Source: Struthio camelus (taxonomy: Eukaryota > Chordata > Aves > Struthioniformes > Struthionidae). From it: a stretch of 64,000 bases of DNA. Below, piece by piece: positions 25,732 through 39,560 of this stretch (position 1 is the first letter of the stretch; every line of letters starts with the position of its first letter). The stretch is from positions 180,061,247 through 180,125,246 of the forward strand of contig NC_090942.1 of NCBI RefSeq assembly GCF_040807025.1. The letters are read 5' to 3'. Made by a program: the position numbers and the translations under genes. The notes under the pieces are model-generated. The model was not told the DNA's origin and did not search any database. It saw nothing but the letters and a program-made list of their open reading frames with translations.

Positions 25732-28700
25732 ATGTGAAATCAATCCTGCAGTCAGGAGGGCTTGGGGGAGAGGCTGAGTTCTTTCCCTAGCCAATAGGAG
25801 GCCATCTGGACAGGCAAAATGATGGTATCACCATGTCTGGTCCTGTTCCTGATGGCTTTGGCATCTGCACATCACTTCTAACCCATGTAACATTTTTGAC
25901 ACAAATCTTGCCATGCAATTCACACATTTCACATTTCAGTTTTGTAGCTGCTGATATAATTCTAAATAAGAAAAAGACACTCAAGGAAAAATGATACCTA
26001 TGTTTTATTGATCCAAACAGGTCAAGTAAGATCTTTCTTAAATCATTTTAAAAATTGGGTACTATTCATAGCTTATGATTGTTCCAAGTACAACTAACAA
26101 TTTGTACTTCTAATAGTGCAGGATGCTTCTTTTTTTGACTTCCAAGCGTATGGAGATGTAAAATAGGCAAAAGTATATTGACAAAGATTGTGTATTCACA
26201 AGGGCATAGACTAAACTACTAGGAAAATTTTGCCTGAGACCTGAGACACTTCCTCTCGGACACCTGAGCAAGCACTTGAATTACAACCTTGAATGTATTG
26301 TGCTTGAATGGCATTTAGTCACCTCAATGCTTAGTAGTGCACACATATACATATACAACATTGCTGAATTGTACTTCCCTTCAGAGTGTATCAGCAACAG
26401 GTCTGTAAAATATAAATACATAAAATATACCATAACAAGAAGAGAGAAAATTCTCTTTGACAATATACATGAAATTCTTTATTCTATCTGTCCTTTTTTT
26501 TTGGTGGAATATTTGCGATCAACATAAAGAACCTTTAACTTTTTAACTTTTAATGGCTACTTTGAAAGAAATAAAGAATAAACTGAAAAAAAAAAATTAT
26601 TGATCTTGAGAATCAAGTGCTGTATCTATTGCTTCAAGAAAGCTAAATATTTATTACCTCATGTTTATGATTAGGGAAACCTCAGCAGCACCTAAAATCT
26701 TCTGCACACTTTCTCTCCCTATTTCAAGAGAAATTTTCAAGAGAAATCAAATACTTTCTGTGGAAAATGCTTATTTCATAATTTTCTATTCATCTAAAAT
26801 ATTTTCACCTCATTTACCTTAGAATCCTAACATCTAGCTCCACAGAAGACATGAGAGTGAGGGAACAATATAAGATGAATTTAGAGAAGTGAGAACATAA
26901 ACTTTCAGAAGAAAGCAATAGAAGCCTACCCGATTAATTATCATTTCTTTTCTTGATCAGAAAAAAATTAAAAATGGATTTAAAAAAAATGAAAATTCTC
27001 ATCTCAGCTCCCATAGATTTATCCTACATTTCTAATTTTATCAAGTTCAGTAAGGAATTTGCTCCTGGCAGCACTGTATATATTCAGTAAATAAATAAAA
27101 TAAATCAAAATATGGTTAAGAATAGGGGTCCTGCATCTTCAAAATAAAATCACTCAAGCCAATTTTTGCAATGCGTTATGCAACCTCCTAAGCTGTCCTA
27201 TTCTATTCCAAATTCCATACAATGCATGACAGAGGATAAAATAGATTACTATGTGATCAAATTATAGCATAATAATTAATTACTTTAATAGATTATCAAA
27301 GATATTACCAAAGGAATTATCATATGCAGGTAGACTATGAAAAAAAATAGTGTAACACATATCAACCCCCCTAAAAGTTAAAACACAAAAAGGATGGAAC
27401 ATCTTGTATCATGAATGTCAGTTTTAAATGTACATGGAAAGCACCCACTTATCTATCCATTATTAGTTTCTATTTCCTATTGAGGATGGGTCACGTTCAT
27501 AAAAATAGCTATATTTCATTGATTTTGATGTAGTAAGATTTTTTCCAAAGGTATCTTTGGAATGGTCTCTTCTCTTTTCAAAAAGCCAGGAATTTGATAT
27601 TCTGTGGTCTGTTACTGCTGTCATGGAAGAGTGTGTGAGTGGATGTATCTTGGAACACATTCTTAGTAAGCAATGCTTCTCAAAACAACTGCTTTTCCTG
27701 TAAAAGTGCCTTGTTCAACTCTTTAGTTTCCTTTTGTTTAAAAAGGAAAGTCTTTTTTGAATTTATATGGAAAAAAATAGGAATCAATAAAATAAGACCT
27801 GGATTTACATGTGAATAATGTCTTTCCTACTTTCAACATATTCTATCAAGCTATGAGTTCTGCATTTATGTTCTTATGGACATAAAAATCCCAGATATTT
27901 TTGAATCAGTTTTTAAAAAAATGTGGCATATCTTTGTAGCATAAAGTCTACTATCATTTGGTCAAAACCATATTTACAGGGCCTTCAGCTCTGAAATAAT
28001 CTTTCATGAAGATGCCTAAATCATCTCTATCTCAATCTACTTCAACTCTTGTAGATAATAGTTTCAGATAAATCCTATTTTTCCTGAGTTGTGTTATTTC
28101 TTTATTTCTTTCATCAATTTACCTACTATTATTTAATATTTCTACTATCTTCAGATTTTTCTGGCAACAGGTATACTAGCTCTTGTGGGTAGGAGTCCTT
28201 CCCTTCAACCATGTGATATATTTTATATACTATAGATGTAACTGAGATGCATAATTCATCCTTAAAATTTAAATATTGGAACTTTGATATCTAAAATAGG
28301 GGTTGCAATATTTAAGTTATTTTCTGGATCTTCATCACCTTGCTTGTAAATTGTTTTGAAATGAAAAACGCGATGCAAATACATTTCCATGCCATTTATG
28401 TGAATAAAAATGAATGCCATACAGGAGTGTTTCCCAGGAAATGTTTATTGCCAAATGTTAATGAATGCTAATTTACATTTATTCAAGATAGTATTTGATA
28501 CAAATTTAATGGGAATACATTTTTCTATTGCCAAGAGATAAATGATATTCAAGAAAGTTTCAAGTATATGAGGAATCCAGATTCGATTTTTTGATGCAGA
28601 TTTTACTAAATAAATATTAAGAGGTATACAAGCTAGTTTATTCAAGAATAACATAGAATCTTCTTAACAAAGAGATCAAATTTATGATTAAATGTTATGT

Positions 28701-30759
28701 GCTTTGTGAGTCAGAGCTCCTATAGTGCCTAAGTTATCTCGTGGTCTCTTGCGAATGTCAATAGGCAGCTGTCGTCTCCAAATGTTATGTCTAATTATCT
28801 TCGTTGGCAATTATTACAATTTTTGATACAATAAGATTGATATTTCCTATGCAAATATACACAAAACAAATTACAGTACACTACTGTAATCCTGGGCCAA
28901 TGGGTTCAGCTGTCTGTGATCCCAGGCTTAGTTTTGTGCAGCGCAGCTGTCTGACTTTGGCCCAGTTTCACTGAGAAAATGACTGTTTAAGTGTGAGACA
29001 GCAAGTGGTCTAAACCCATGTAAGTTTAATAAATAACTAAATAAATAAATAAATAGAGATTGAGAGAGAGAAAGGAAAACAGAAAGTGCAGCTATTGGGA
29101 TAGAGATAATTAACAGGTCAAAGATTCAATATGAAAAATGCTAACATGAAAAGGTACAAAATATTAAGAAAAAAGCAGAGGATCAGAAGACAGCAATTCA
29201 GCAACATCAAGGATCAGCCTGTTCCAAGGAATAAGGAGACTGACTCTTCCCCATCTGACTGCTAACTGCCCAGCCAACCAAGACTCATCAGGGAGCAATC
29301 GTTAGGGAAGGCAAGCATATTAATGTTTAGCATAGTAGCTCATATGCATTAGCCAACAAATAATTGCTTCCCACTCCCAAGTTAGGCATATCTTAGTTAC
29401 AAGCTCTTTGTGTATGATAAAAGAAGCCCAAATGAAATGGAATTTAAGTCCAAATTCTTGCATATAGGTGAGAGGCATACTGACAGATTTTGATTCGGAA
29501 CAATTTTGAGTACATTTCTGTTTTGTTTTAGGTTGCAGTTTGTTCAGTTGTATGTGAAATAAAGTGAAAATCAAATAATCCTAGCATAATTGATTTTGTT
29601 TGAACTGTGATTTTATACCTTACTAAACTCATTTCATAAACTTGTTTGCTATTACATTATTAAGAAAATATTAAAGAAAACTGATTTAATACCACTCAGT
29701 AACATTTTTCAAAAGAATACCATTGTAACACGCTGCAGCCTTCATACTTATATAGGCTTGTTACTTTTTTTTTATTATTCTTTGAATTACTCAGAATGTC
29801 TATGGTATACCTGATGTCATCTACAATACTATCAAAAGAGGGATATCTATATGTGGTTAATTTTCTTTCAATTTATATTTTTAAGCATGTGTATGTCAGC
29901 ATTATATACTGACTTTCATATATTTTCACATAAATTTACATAAGTGTGAACAAAGTCTACACAATAGTTCCCATAATACTTCCCACTTTGTAACATAAAT
30001 TTGTATGCTAAACTAGTTTAAAAGAAGAGTGTCCTCACAAAGAGCTAAAATGTCAATTTCTTTGCCAGCCACCTTTTTCCATTTTAGTTTATGTGTCATT
30101 TATAAATTTGGGATAGTAAAGCCTATCTTTCTCTGAGTAAGTAGTGGTAAAAATAAAATTACGTTTAGAAAAAGTTGAAAAGCAGATGGGTGAGTGCCTA
30201 GACGTCCAGGATAAATGGATGAGTGATGAGCTACCACAATATAACATCAAACAGCTTTTCTCAAATTTATAATTTTGTTAATATTTTGTACACTGTGAAC
30301 CTTAAACTCAGAATATCATCTAAAATACAGCTCTTGAACATTACCATAAATTCAGATTTAGCATTAAACCTGAATGAAAAGAATATGAAAAGACAAAATA
30401 ATCAGCTTGTTTTCATAGTTAGCAAAACATTAGAGGCTTGCTAATTTAGAAATTTCATTTTCCAGAAAAGTCTTGACCAAAGTTTAGAATTATAGCTTTA
30501 AGAAAGCAATATCATTATTTTTCTTGAAAACTACTGTGCTGGTCAGAAATGATTAAAAAAATCACGAGTGGTTCTATGAGTGTCAGTAGTGCTGATTAAG
30601 TAATGATATTTATCTGTCTATTTTCAGAGATTGTACTTCCAAGATCGAATAAAATGGATGAACTATGCATGTTATTTCTTCAAAATTACCTTCTGTGTAC
30701 AGCTAAACATAAGTATTAGCTTTCAAATACCTGATACAAAAAAAAAAAAAAAAAACACA
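25732..30759. other. Intergenic DNA, no gene recognised
   Basis: The first 200 bases after the LTR candidate are less AT-rich and could belong to the same element. The 28890-29320 section (around the AAAT repeat) looks repeat-like but I cannot name it. An A18 run lies at 30738-30755. A 9-bp perfect hairpin (ATTACAGTA) lies at 28870-28890. No gene. Confidence 0.55.
29022..29055 (+). repeat. (AAAT)n microsatellite
   Basis: AATAAATAACTAAATAAATAAATAAATAG, a tetranucleotide repeat of about six units, followed by a GAGAGAG tract. Confidence 0.85.
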
Positions 30760-31378
30760 TTAATGATGATCAGGATGATGGTCCTGAATGCACCCACTAG
30801 AAGTTTGCAGATAATACAAAACTGGGAGGAGTGGCTGATATGCCCGATGGTTGTGCTGCCATTCAGGGTCCTCGGCAGGCAAGGAAATAGGCAGGGAGGA
30901 ACCTCATGAAATTCAGCAAAGGGAAGTGCAGGGTCCTGTGCCTAGGGAGGAATATCCTCGTGTACCAGTGCAGGCTGGAGACCAAGTAGTTGGAGAGCAG
31001 CTTTGCAGAGAAGGCCCTGGGGTTCCTAGCAGACAAGTTGAACAGGGGCTCGGGGGATCTTATCAGTGTTTATAAATATCGGATAGTGTCAAGAAGATGG
31101 AGTTAGACTCCTCTCAGTGGTGCCCAGAGACAGAACAATAAGCAGCGGGCACAAACTGAAACACAAGAATGCCACTCAAACATAAGAAAACATGTCTTTA
31201 TTGTGAGGGTGGTTGAACATTAAAACGGGCTTCCCGGAGAGGTTGTGGAGTCTCCATCCTTGGAGATATTCAGAACCTGACTAGACATGGAGCTGCTGTA
31301 GCTGACCCTAGTTGAGCAGGGGGGTTGGATGAGATGATCTCCATAGGTCCCTCCCAATCCCAAATATTCTGTGATTTT
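30760..31378 (+). mobile_element. CR1 LINE 3' fragment
   Basis: The copy starts inside the YADD region (AGTTTGCAGATAATACAAAACTGGGAGG). It continues through GAAATTCAGCAAAGGGAAGTGCAGGGTCCTG, jumps by deletion near 31043 from the DNK region to CTTATCAGTGTTTATAAATATC, then runs through GTTGTGGAGTCTCCATCCTTGGAGATATTCA to TATTCTGTGATTTTGA at the 3' end. It is moderately diverged and preceded by an A18 run. Confidence 0.88.
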
Positions 31379-31439
31379 GAGAAAGAGTTCAGTCATTACT
31401 TAAGGGGCACCAAACACTATTGACAGATGATGCTGGGGA

Positions 31440-32230
31440 AGGAAGTGTTTGCACCTCTCTTGCTTCAATTTCCATTAAGGAGATTAATCAAGAATGGATA
31501 GCTCACAGACATAGTAAGTGCTAAAGACACTGAGACAGAATAGGAAAAAAATTAGCTAGATAAGTCAGATGAAATTTCACCAGGTCTGATGAAATTTTCT
31601 GCAGAGTACTTAGAAAAATGGCTAAGGAAATCTCATGCTAGCATTTTCTTTGAGAATGCATAGAGAATAGATGATCTTCCAAACGATTAGAGAGGAGCAA
31701 GCACTCTCTCTCTCTCTCTTTTTTTTAAGGCCACAGTTAACTTAATTCTTAGCTTAACAGTTAACTCCAATTGGTGAAAAATATGTTAGAGTGAAGATAT
31801 GGAAGACTGAAAGGTGTTAATTGTCATCCAACAAATCATGACATAAGAACAAAATTTCCTTCAACAAGGTACCAGGTCTCATTAATACATTAGACATAAT
31901 AGCTATTTCAGAGGTTGTCTGGTACTGATTTACATACTATTTTCTTAAGCAATCTAAGAAAACACAGTGAATAAAAAAAAACTACTTCAAGGTCAGTGCA
32001 TAACTGGTTGGAAAACTGTACTCAGAGCTGTTATTGCTCACAGTAAAAACAAATATTTTCTCAGTAGGGTTACATAAGGGTCTGTCTTTACTTCTGTATT
32101 ATTCAATATATTTTTCGTTGGTTTATATAACAGAAAATAGAGTACATCAGTCGATTTGCAGATCATGCCAGACTGAACAAGGCTTTGGAGACCACATTAC
32201 AATTAAAACGATCTTGAGAAAATGAAGTTG
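31440..32230 (+). mobile_element. Old CR1 LINE ORF2 fragment (RT domain)
   Basis: Diverged CR1 words appear in order: CACCAGGTCTGATGAAATTTTC (the PGPDGI motif), GAGTACTTAGAAAAATGGCTAAGG, CAGTAGGGTTACATAAGGGTCTGTCTTTACTTCTGTATTATTCAATATATTTTT (PQGSVLTPVLFN-like), and CGATTTGCAGATCATGCCAGACTG (FADD-like). It is older than its neighbours on both sides. A CT microsatellite lies inside it at about 31703. Confidence 0.6.
31703..31726 (+). repeat. (CT)n-T microsatellite
   Basis: Eight or so CT units followed by a T run, inside the old CR1 at 31440-32230. Confidence 0.85.
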
Positions 32231-32800
32231 TTAATTTTTTAAATAAAACAAGAAACAGGACAGCTGACAGTAATACCTTTGAAGCTTAAGAGAAGATGAA
32301 AGATTGTTGTTACCCCCTCTTAAAAATTGTGGTAGATGCCTTTCTGCTTCAAGATAGAATAGACTACAGCCTGATTCCCAAAACAAAACGTGCAAGGGTT
32401 TAGGGCAAATAAAACAGCAATTACCCAAAAGGTTACCCAAAAAGATTTGATCGATCAGGATTTCCTTTATCACAGAGCCTGTTTTACCTCATCAGAAATT
32501 GCAGGATTGCTTTTCTAGAGGTTTCTTCCTACTTAAGATCAGGTAAATCCAAAAATACTGCTCTGCGCTTCTATAACTCCCACCGGAGTGGATAGCTGGA
32601 CATATGCTCTGGCCATCACAGATGCCTAATTACTAATCTTATTTGTTAATTATACCAATCATCTTGTTAGTTATATACTGTAGCAATCCAATCGCTAAAC
32701 TCAAAGTTAACAACACCTCACCTCCCCATTTTAGCCACATGCAATTTTTATATAAACTTTTCAACAACAAACTTTGAATCCTTAAGACACAGATATGTAT
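32231..32800. other. About 570-base unidentified segment splitting an old CR1
   Basis: The CR1 at 31440-32230 reaches the region after the FADD box, and CR1 resumes at about 32800 with a segment that should lie only some 130-150 bases further on. About 0.4 kb more than expected is present here, with no CR1 resemblance I could see. It may be an inserted element such as a solo LTR or DNA transposon, or divergence beyond recognition. I saw no clear terminal repeats. Confidence 0.4.
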
Positions 32801-33230
32801 GCCCACATTGTCCAAGCCGTAGTTCCATCAAAAAAGATTTAGGGCTTATAAAGGATCAGAAACTAAACATAAGTGCATATAAGGGAAATGAAGGCAAATA
32901 TACTGGGATATGTAAGCAGAGGTTCTACATATAAAACACACAATAATCCTTCAGCTTTTCTTAGTACTGGCAAGCTTTCATTCCTGTGTACACTTCTGGA
33001 CAATGCTATTCAGGAAAGATGCAGTTTATTTGGAGAAAGTTAGAGAACAGTAAGAGCTATTATGTCTTGAGAATATTACCTCTGAGAAACTGAGGTTTTC
33101 AACTGAAAAGAATGGCATTTTTTCTGTGAAGAGAGTGAAGATAAGGAATACCTAAAAGGGGTCTGTAAATGTATGGAGGATTGCTGCACAGAATTAATTT
33201 TTCTCCACTGTGAACTCAGAAAAAAAATAC
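32800..33230 (+). mobile_element. Old CR1 LINE fragment (post-RT part of ORF2)
   Basis: Recognisable diverged CR1 order: AAAAAAGATTTAGGGCTTATAAAGGATCAGAAACTAAACATAAGTG (the EKDLGVIVD..LN.S region), GGTTCTACATATAAAACACAC, TTTTCTTAGTACTGGCAAG, CCTGTGTACACTTCTGGACAATG, CAGGAAAGATGCAG, and CCTAAAAGGGGTCTG. It probably belongs to the same insertion as 31440-32230. Confidence 0.6.
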
Positions 33231-33247
33231 TAAACTTAACTTGAAGC

Positions 33248-33299
33248 AATATACACACATATATACACATATGTACAGATGGACACACAAACACATATG
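33248..33299 (+). repeat. Degenerate (AC/AT)n tract between two CR1 copies
   Basis: ATATACACACATATATACACATATGTACAGATGGACACAC and similar; imperfect alternating purine-pyrimidine DNA between the CR1 ending near 33230 and the one starting near 33300. Confidence 0.75.
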
Positions 33300-34015
33300 T
33301 GGGGAAAGAACAACATGCATCAATACAGAGTGGTGATTGACTAAGTAGAAAACAGCCCTGCAGGAAAGGATATGGAGGTCCTAGAAGACAACAAGGGAAA
33401 CGTGAATAAGCAGTGTGTCCTTGCAACAGTGAATAATAACCACATTTGGGGCTGCATTAGCAAGAGTACAGTCTGCAGGTCAAGGGAAGTGATTACTCCC
33501 CTTTTTTCAACACTTATGAGGTCTCATCCTACAATACTGGCTTGAGTATTAAAGATATATATTTAAACCAGAGAGAGTCGAATGGAGGGCCACTATGATG
33601 TTTAGCAGGCTGGAGCACATGATGTAGAGAGGTTGAGGGCTTGTTCCTTCTTAAGAAGATAAGGCTAAGGGAAAATCTGATTGCAGTCTTCCACTACCCA
33701 GAAGTGGCTTATAGAAAAGACAGAGCCAGACTGTTCTCAGAGATGTACAGTGAAAAGATGAGGAACAGTCACAAGTTGTAGCAAGGGAAATTTCCATTGG
33801 ACATACGGAAAAAAATCTTCAACAATAGGAGTGTTTAAGCACTGGAACAGGTTGCCTAGAGAGGCTGTGGAGTCTTCGTACTTCAATACTTATTTGGACA
33901 AGGTCCCATGCAATCAGATCTCACTCTAAAGTTAGCCCCACTTTGAGCAGGAGGTTGCACCAAATGGCCTACCCTTCCTTAGGTACTTTCCTACCTAAGT
34001 TGCTATATGATGATA
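33300..34015 (+). mobile_element. CR1 LINE 3' fragment
   Basis: Starts GGGGAAAGAACAACATGCATCAATACAGAG, then CTGCAGGAAAGGATATGGAGGTCC, GGGCTGCATTAGCAAGAGTA, CTGCAGGTCAAGGGAAGTGATTACTCCC, CACTGGAACAGGTTGCCTAGAGAGGCTGTGG, and the 3' end CTTTGAGCAGGAGGTTGCACCAAATGGCC. All are in CR1 order on the + strand. Many stops are present. Confidence 0.87.
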
Positions 34016-36249
34016 TATTATTAAAAGATCTTTAACTGTTATGGTTGTTAAGTACCGGACTACATTACTTAGGAAAACTGTGGACTTTCTATCATACACA
34101 TTTTCTAAAGAATAAAAGAGAAAGCATCTTTCAGAAATAGTTATAATGGGTTCAGCTTTGAGGAGAAAGGATTAGATTAAAACAATGTTTGAGGTTGATC
34201 TCAATTTTTCTGTGTATCTATAGACTTTTACTGATAAGTGACTATGTCAAAATGTGCAATTAGAACATATTTGCTATGGAAGAAATTATAGCCTCATTAC
34301 ACTGGAAATCTATGACATTATGCCAGTATAAAAGATTGTGGCCATGGGATTAAAAATATAGTGTAGTTAATGAGGTAAAATTGGAGAAATCACAATAATT
34401 AGGAAAATCATTCTGCATACAAGGACAGTTATAGGTATGCAATTCACCAACATATAATACTATAAAATAGGAAAAAAATACAGTGTCCACACCCTTAACT
34501 GCTTTTGCAGTTAGAGTAAATTTCAGGCAATCTGTGATCTTAAACTGTAATGTTAACACCTGTTTTTGTAACTGCCATGGCATTTAGTTAGAAAACTATA
34601 CTCTTAAATTGTTCAAGCAATTAAAATAATCTCATTTAAATTACAAAACTTTTTTTCAAGGAAAAAAAAGCAGTATACTTGTTGGAACGCTTAGTTCAAT
34701 TAAAAGTGTGAATAAGCAGATTAAACAAACATTCACCAATATCTGTTTTTCATTTGGTCAGATACTGAACATAAAAAATGAATTATCGTATGTATACATC
34801 ATCATAAACAAAGCTCCATCTTTCCCATTTGATAGAAAGGACAATAAAAACCTACAAGAGCTTACGAAATCATTGCCTTATACTATGTGATGATGAATTC
34901 CCTTCAACAAATAACATAGACCTGCAGGAAATGTAACTTCAAGTTTTGAATGACTTATAGGATTGTGGTATGCCAAGACATAAATCAATCATACGCACAG
35001 TAAATAAAGACTTCAGCATTATTAACAGTCATTTGCAAATTAAAATAGTGTTTAGAGATATCCATTACTGTATACATTACTGTATAAGAATTTCCATTGT
35101 TAGGTCTCCCAGAACAGAAAATTCCTTTATTTAATCATGAATTCAGAAGCTGTCCAACCATCCACCATTTCCTCAGGTCAATGCAGCAGCGTCAATGGCT
35201 CTGCAATGTAAAATTTCCTACTAACCTAACTCACGTAAAGCAGTGGTAGAAGCAATAAGCACATCAACCACAACTGGAAAGTTTACTTTTCAAGATTAAA
35301 AACCATAACTTCCTAAATTGGAAGTGCAAAATTCTCTATAGTCTAGGATTTGTCTACTGTAAACAAACAGAAAACAAAGGAAGCAGATGGCAGCTGAAGA
35401 CTACTGCTAAGCAACACTCCAGATGCTAGAATACGCCTCTGTTAGGACATATCTAACATCCCATCAGACATGCCTGAAAATTGAGAAATGCTTGTCTTCT
35501 AATTCCTGGTATCCATAAAGTATGAAAACAGTATGGACAGGAAGCTATACCCAAAGGGTTATGAGAGTCTGAGAAACAGTGAGAAGAGATCACCATCATC
35601 CTAAGTTGCTCGTTTTAGAATGCAGTTTCTGTAACAGCGTTTAAAGGGCCACATGATTTATTTCTTAAGTTATTCTGTGTGCGTGAGATGTATAAAATTT
35701 CCTACATTATTTTATTTTATCTTCATGCAGCTTAATTATAGCATTTTTCCTTATGCTTTTCAACTTGAAAGAAAAAAATAAGTTCATTTTTAACAAATAA
35801 ATATAAGTTAATTGCTCTTCTGTACTTCAAAATGTTTTACTTTAATTGTAGGCTGCAGGACGGAAATATGCATTTAGAAATGCATAGAACAATAATAAAC
35901 TGTCAGATGACTGTATTTTGTTCTTTGTTTTGCTTACAAAATAGCAAAACTTCAATTTCTGCCCCCTAAAAATGTTATTACAAGTGCTGACCTCAACAAC
36001 ATGCTATACATCTATTTATGTCTCAAAATGAAACTGCCCGTATGTAAGGCAGTACAGTTGAATTTTATAAGGCATCTTTTCTATTGTGATCACAAAGGCT
36101 GTCATTTATAAGATAAATAATATTTTCAGATAAGATTCTATACAAAAACATCATCTGATATCCTTTAATTTAGGAAAAGCATTTTGAGTTTTTAAAACTA
36201 TGTTCTTCATCACCACTGTAGGTAAATAGTACGTAAAACAGGAAATAAA

Positions 36250-36330
36250 CCAGATATATAATAAATATATATAAAATAATATATGTAAATATATAAATAT
36301 ATATTTACTATATAAAATATATACAATTAA
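36250..36330 (+). repeat. AT-rich (TATA)n low-complexity tract
   Basis: Repeated ATATAT/AATATATA with scattered G and C; low-complexity DNA with no sign of a gene. Confidence 0.8.
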
Positions 36331-38364
36331 CAAGAAAAATAATTTTGAATCACATTATAAAAAAGAAGCATTCCTTTTAAAACAATCTATACACAGAGAG
36401 ACATTAGAAAATACCTAATATCACTTGTGGATGAACACCAAACAAAACATGCTTATTCTTTCATCTCCATCAGCCAACTTCTTTCCTTCATATTTGATGA
36501 CTCACCTGTAATTTCCTTTACTACGTCCCAGTGTCTTCTGACATTCATTAAGATGACTGCTTATTCAAAGTAGGACTTGGATGAAAAGTTACCGGAAAGA
36601 TAACGCCTCCAACTGTGTGGCATTTCAAAGTCTGCTTTTATGCTAACTGATTTTTATCCTAACTGATACTGGAAGGCTTTAAAAGCTGCAAAACCTCTGC
36701 ATTTTGTTTTGTTTGTTTTAACTTCAAAAGAACCTATATAAGCCGAAATATAAGCATAATACGCTTGTGTCTAGAACAGTAAACAACCTCCCAATGCCTG
36801 TTCTCTGTTCTTGTCAGCTCTCGGACTCAGGCCAAACGGCATGGCACAATTTGCATCCATGTGGCTAAATACTCTTATCCTCTAAAACAGTGGCCATATC
36901 CAAAGTGCCTGTTAAATCATGTTCCCTCACTTATGCTAATTCCTGAACTAGTTAGTGAAAATGCTACTTTGTACAGTCCAACACCATCTTAGTGAATGTT
37001 GTAACACTTTATTAGTATGGGCCATCTCATGCCAGTTCCACTGGCTCTGTTTAGCTTAGTCTAATTTAATTTAGTAGTGCATGTTTAGTGATACTACCTA
37101 CACACTTCTTCCTGTGTAGCCCATTTTGCAAAATGAATGCATCTCCATTGCTGTGATTTAGCTAATATATAATACGAAACAAAACATGAAAGCAAGACAG
37201 TTCTAAGAAGGTTCTAAGTAACAGAAAAAATGTCAGTGCCTATTACTCGATCTAGCTAAGAAAAAAACATGCTGTTCTCTTTGCATCGCAGGACCTCCAC
37301 ACAACAGAAGTGCGAAAGATAAGATATTCGCAAAAGCACTGCCAAAAGTATTAAAGTTAAAACAAAGCAAAACAACATTTTAATGAAGTATTGAAATGCC
37401 ATCACCTAAAATAGTAACAGCTTCCATATGAATTATCAGATGGTACAGATTAGTCGCTTCCAAATGGTAAGGTCTAAGGACATGCTACGTGGACTGTGGA
37501 CTGGGAGCATAAAGGCATGTGCGCTGCCAAACCTGTACTAGTTCTAGTTCAGCTGTTTCTCTGGACCATAATTTTGGAAATAAGACACTAGCTTTTTTTT
37601 CAAATAAAGGTAATTAGAGTAGGCTTGGGAAACACTGGTACAAACTATGCATTCCTCAAGAAAAAACAGCTGACAACCATTGAAAGTAGAGAAACTGGGA
37701 ACTAATTTTGATATTGAAGAATCTTACTACTCTTTAATTTTCCTGCCTTAAGGAAATGTACTATATTACTTTTCCAAATGTAATAATTATTTCTCCAGTT
37801 TCATAATATTTATGTTCTCTAGCCTTAGCTTCCTTGTAAATCTTAATCTATGGCAAATCACGTAGCATTTACTCATTCTTAACTGAATTCTCTGACCATA
37901 TGAAAATTGCTTTAGGGTGTATTTATACAACTGCTTGTGATCATAACAAAATGGTTTAAGAAGTGACTGTCTACCTAGAGTTAATATAAGTGATCATGTG
38001 TGCACTTCCAGGCTCCGCCAATATAGGATAAAAGACATTTGTTCAAATCAACTGGGCAAAAAAATCTAATCAAAGGGGCAATTTATATATCTTATTGTAC
38101 TCAGCATTACTAAGCAGGTAGAAAACAACAACTATGGAGAAGTAATTTTTTATTACACATCTACAATAAATGTAGCTGGTCATGTGACCACACCTACAGA
38201 CATCTGTCCTATGCTGTGATAACTAACTTAACTTTTGCAAAATAACTTAATTTAACTTCAGCTTATCCAATGGCAAATCCGTTCTCACAAGTGTAAACTC
38301 AGCTGAAAACTCACCACAAAAAAACAATACAAGAGTTGACACATGACTGAATTCTGGTGCACAT

Positions 38365-38368
38365 ATTA

Positions 38369-38412
<44 letters not shown>

Positions 38413-38422
38413 TTTTTTTTTA
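38365..38422 (+). repeat. (ATT)n microsatellite followed by T run
   Basis: About fifteen ATT units (38365-38411) followed by twelve T. It is the longest perfect trinucleotide repeat in the window outside KLHL1 exon 1. Confidence 0.93.
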
Positions 38423-39524
38423 TTGTTATTAGAAAATAATTATCATTAATAATTGTGGTTATTTTGCTGTTATTTAGACATATCTATATACATTTTTATA
38501 ATATTTCATAAGAAAAAATGCTCAACAATTTGAAGCCCCCCCCTTCTTGACCCACAGCATTTCCACAGCATTAAATGCATAGATTGAGCATAAAATAGTT
38601 ACGAGATCAATTTCTTATACTGTTTAATGTTTAGTTTCCTAATATTACAACCTTTCCCTAGTGTTTCACATTTTACATATCTCTTCTGTTTCAGAATATA
38701 TCTACATTTCATAAAGCTTGTTCAAATGCTTCACGTTACAAAATTTTAAAGAATAAATCTAACACATTATTTTTTTCAGTAACTTTTTATCTCTCCGTGG
38801 TATGTCCAGTCCCAACAATTTCTTCCTCTATTTTCTGTAGCTTGAGTCTTCTCTAGATCTGTTTCATAGGATCTTTTTAAGATCCTCAGGTTCTAGCTTC
38901 TGAATGCATAATTAACCATCTGCAACATCAGCTTCTTCATAACTGAAGTGCAAGTTTTTATTCATGTGGGACTTGTTTTAAAACCATTCCTTCTAGTATC
39001 TTCCTTATTCTCAACAAAACAGTGATGTCTCATCTTTCTTTTTCTGCTTTTGTTCAGAAAGATTTAGTGTCTTCTGGATTAAAAATACATGATAGTCCCT
39101 GTTGAAATTCAATGACAAAAATATCACTTATACTGTTAGTTTGCTGAGAGGTATATTCTCTTTCTTATTAATAAAGATTGGTCCACAGTAATGTGCGTAC
39201 TCATCACCTTCAGCCTCACTCGATATATATATGTCCCTGGACTTCATCTAAACGTAATGTGAACTCTCACACAGAATATGACTATTCATAACCTTAAGGG
39301 TTTAAGGGTATACATTACTGTCAGCACATCACTTTGTAGGATGGTTCCTTCCTCGGAGTCCATTACTTGTTTGAGCAACCGCTACTGCAACTTATCTTTA
39401 TTCCTTATCTACCAATACTCTTTGAGGTACAGTGTACAACATGTAAACAGCTTAACCTGAAACATTCGAAACCTGAAATTAAGCAACTGCCCATCAAGGA
39501 GCTTTTTAACGGAAAGACGTTCCA

Positions 39525-39560
39525 GAAGAAAAAGAAAAAAAGAAAAAAGAGAAAAAAAAA
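39525..39560 (+). repeat. Homopurine A/G tract
   Basis: About 36 consecutive A or G bases (AAGAAAAAGAAAAAAAG...). The 107-codon frame that crosses it is lysine-rich only because of this tract. Confidence 0.8.
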
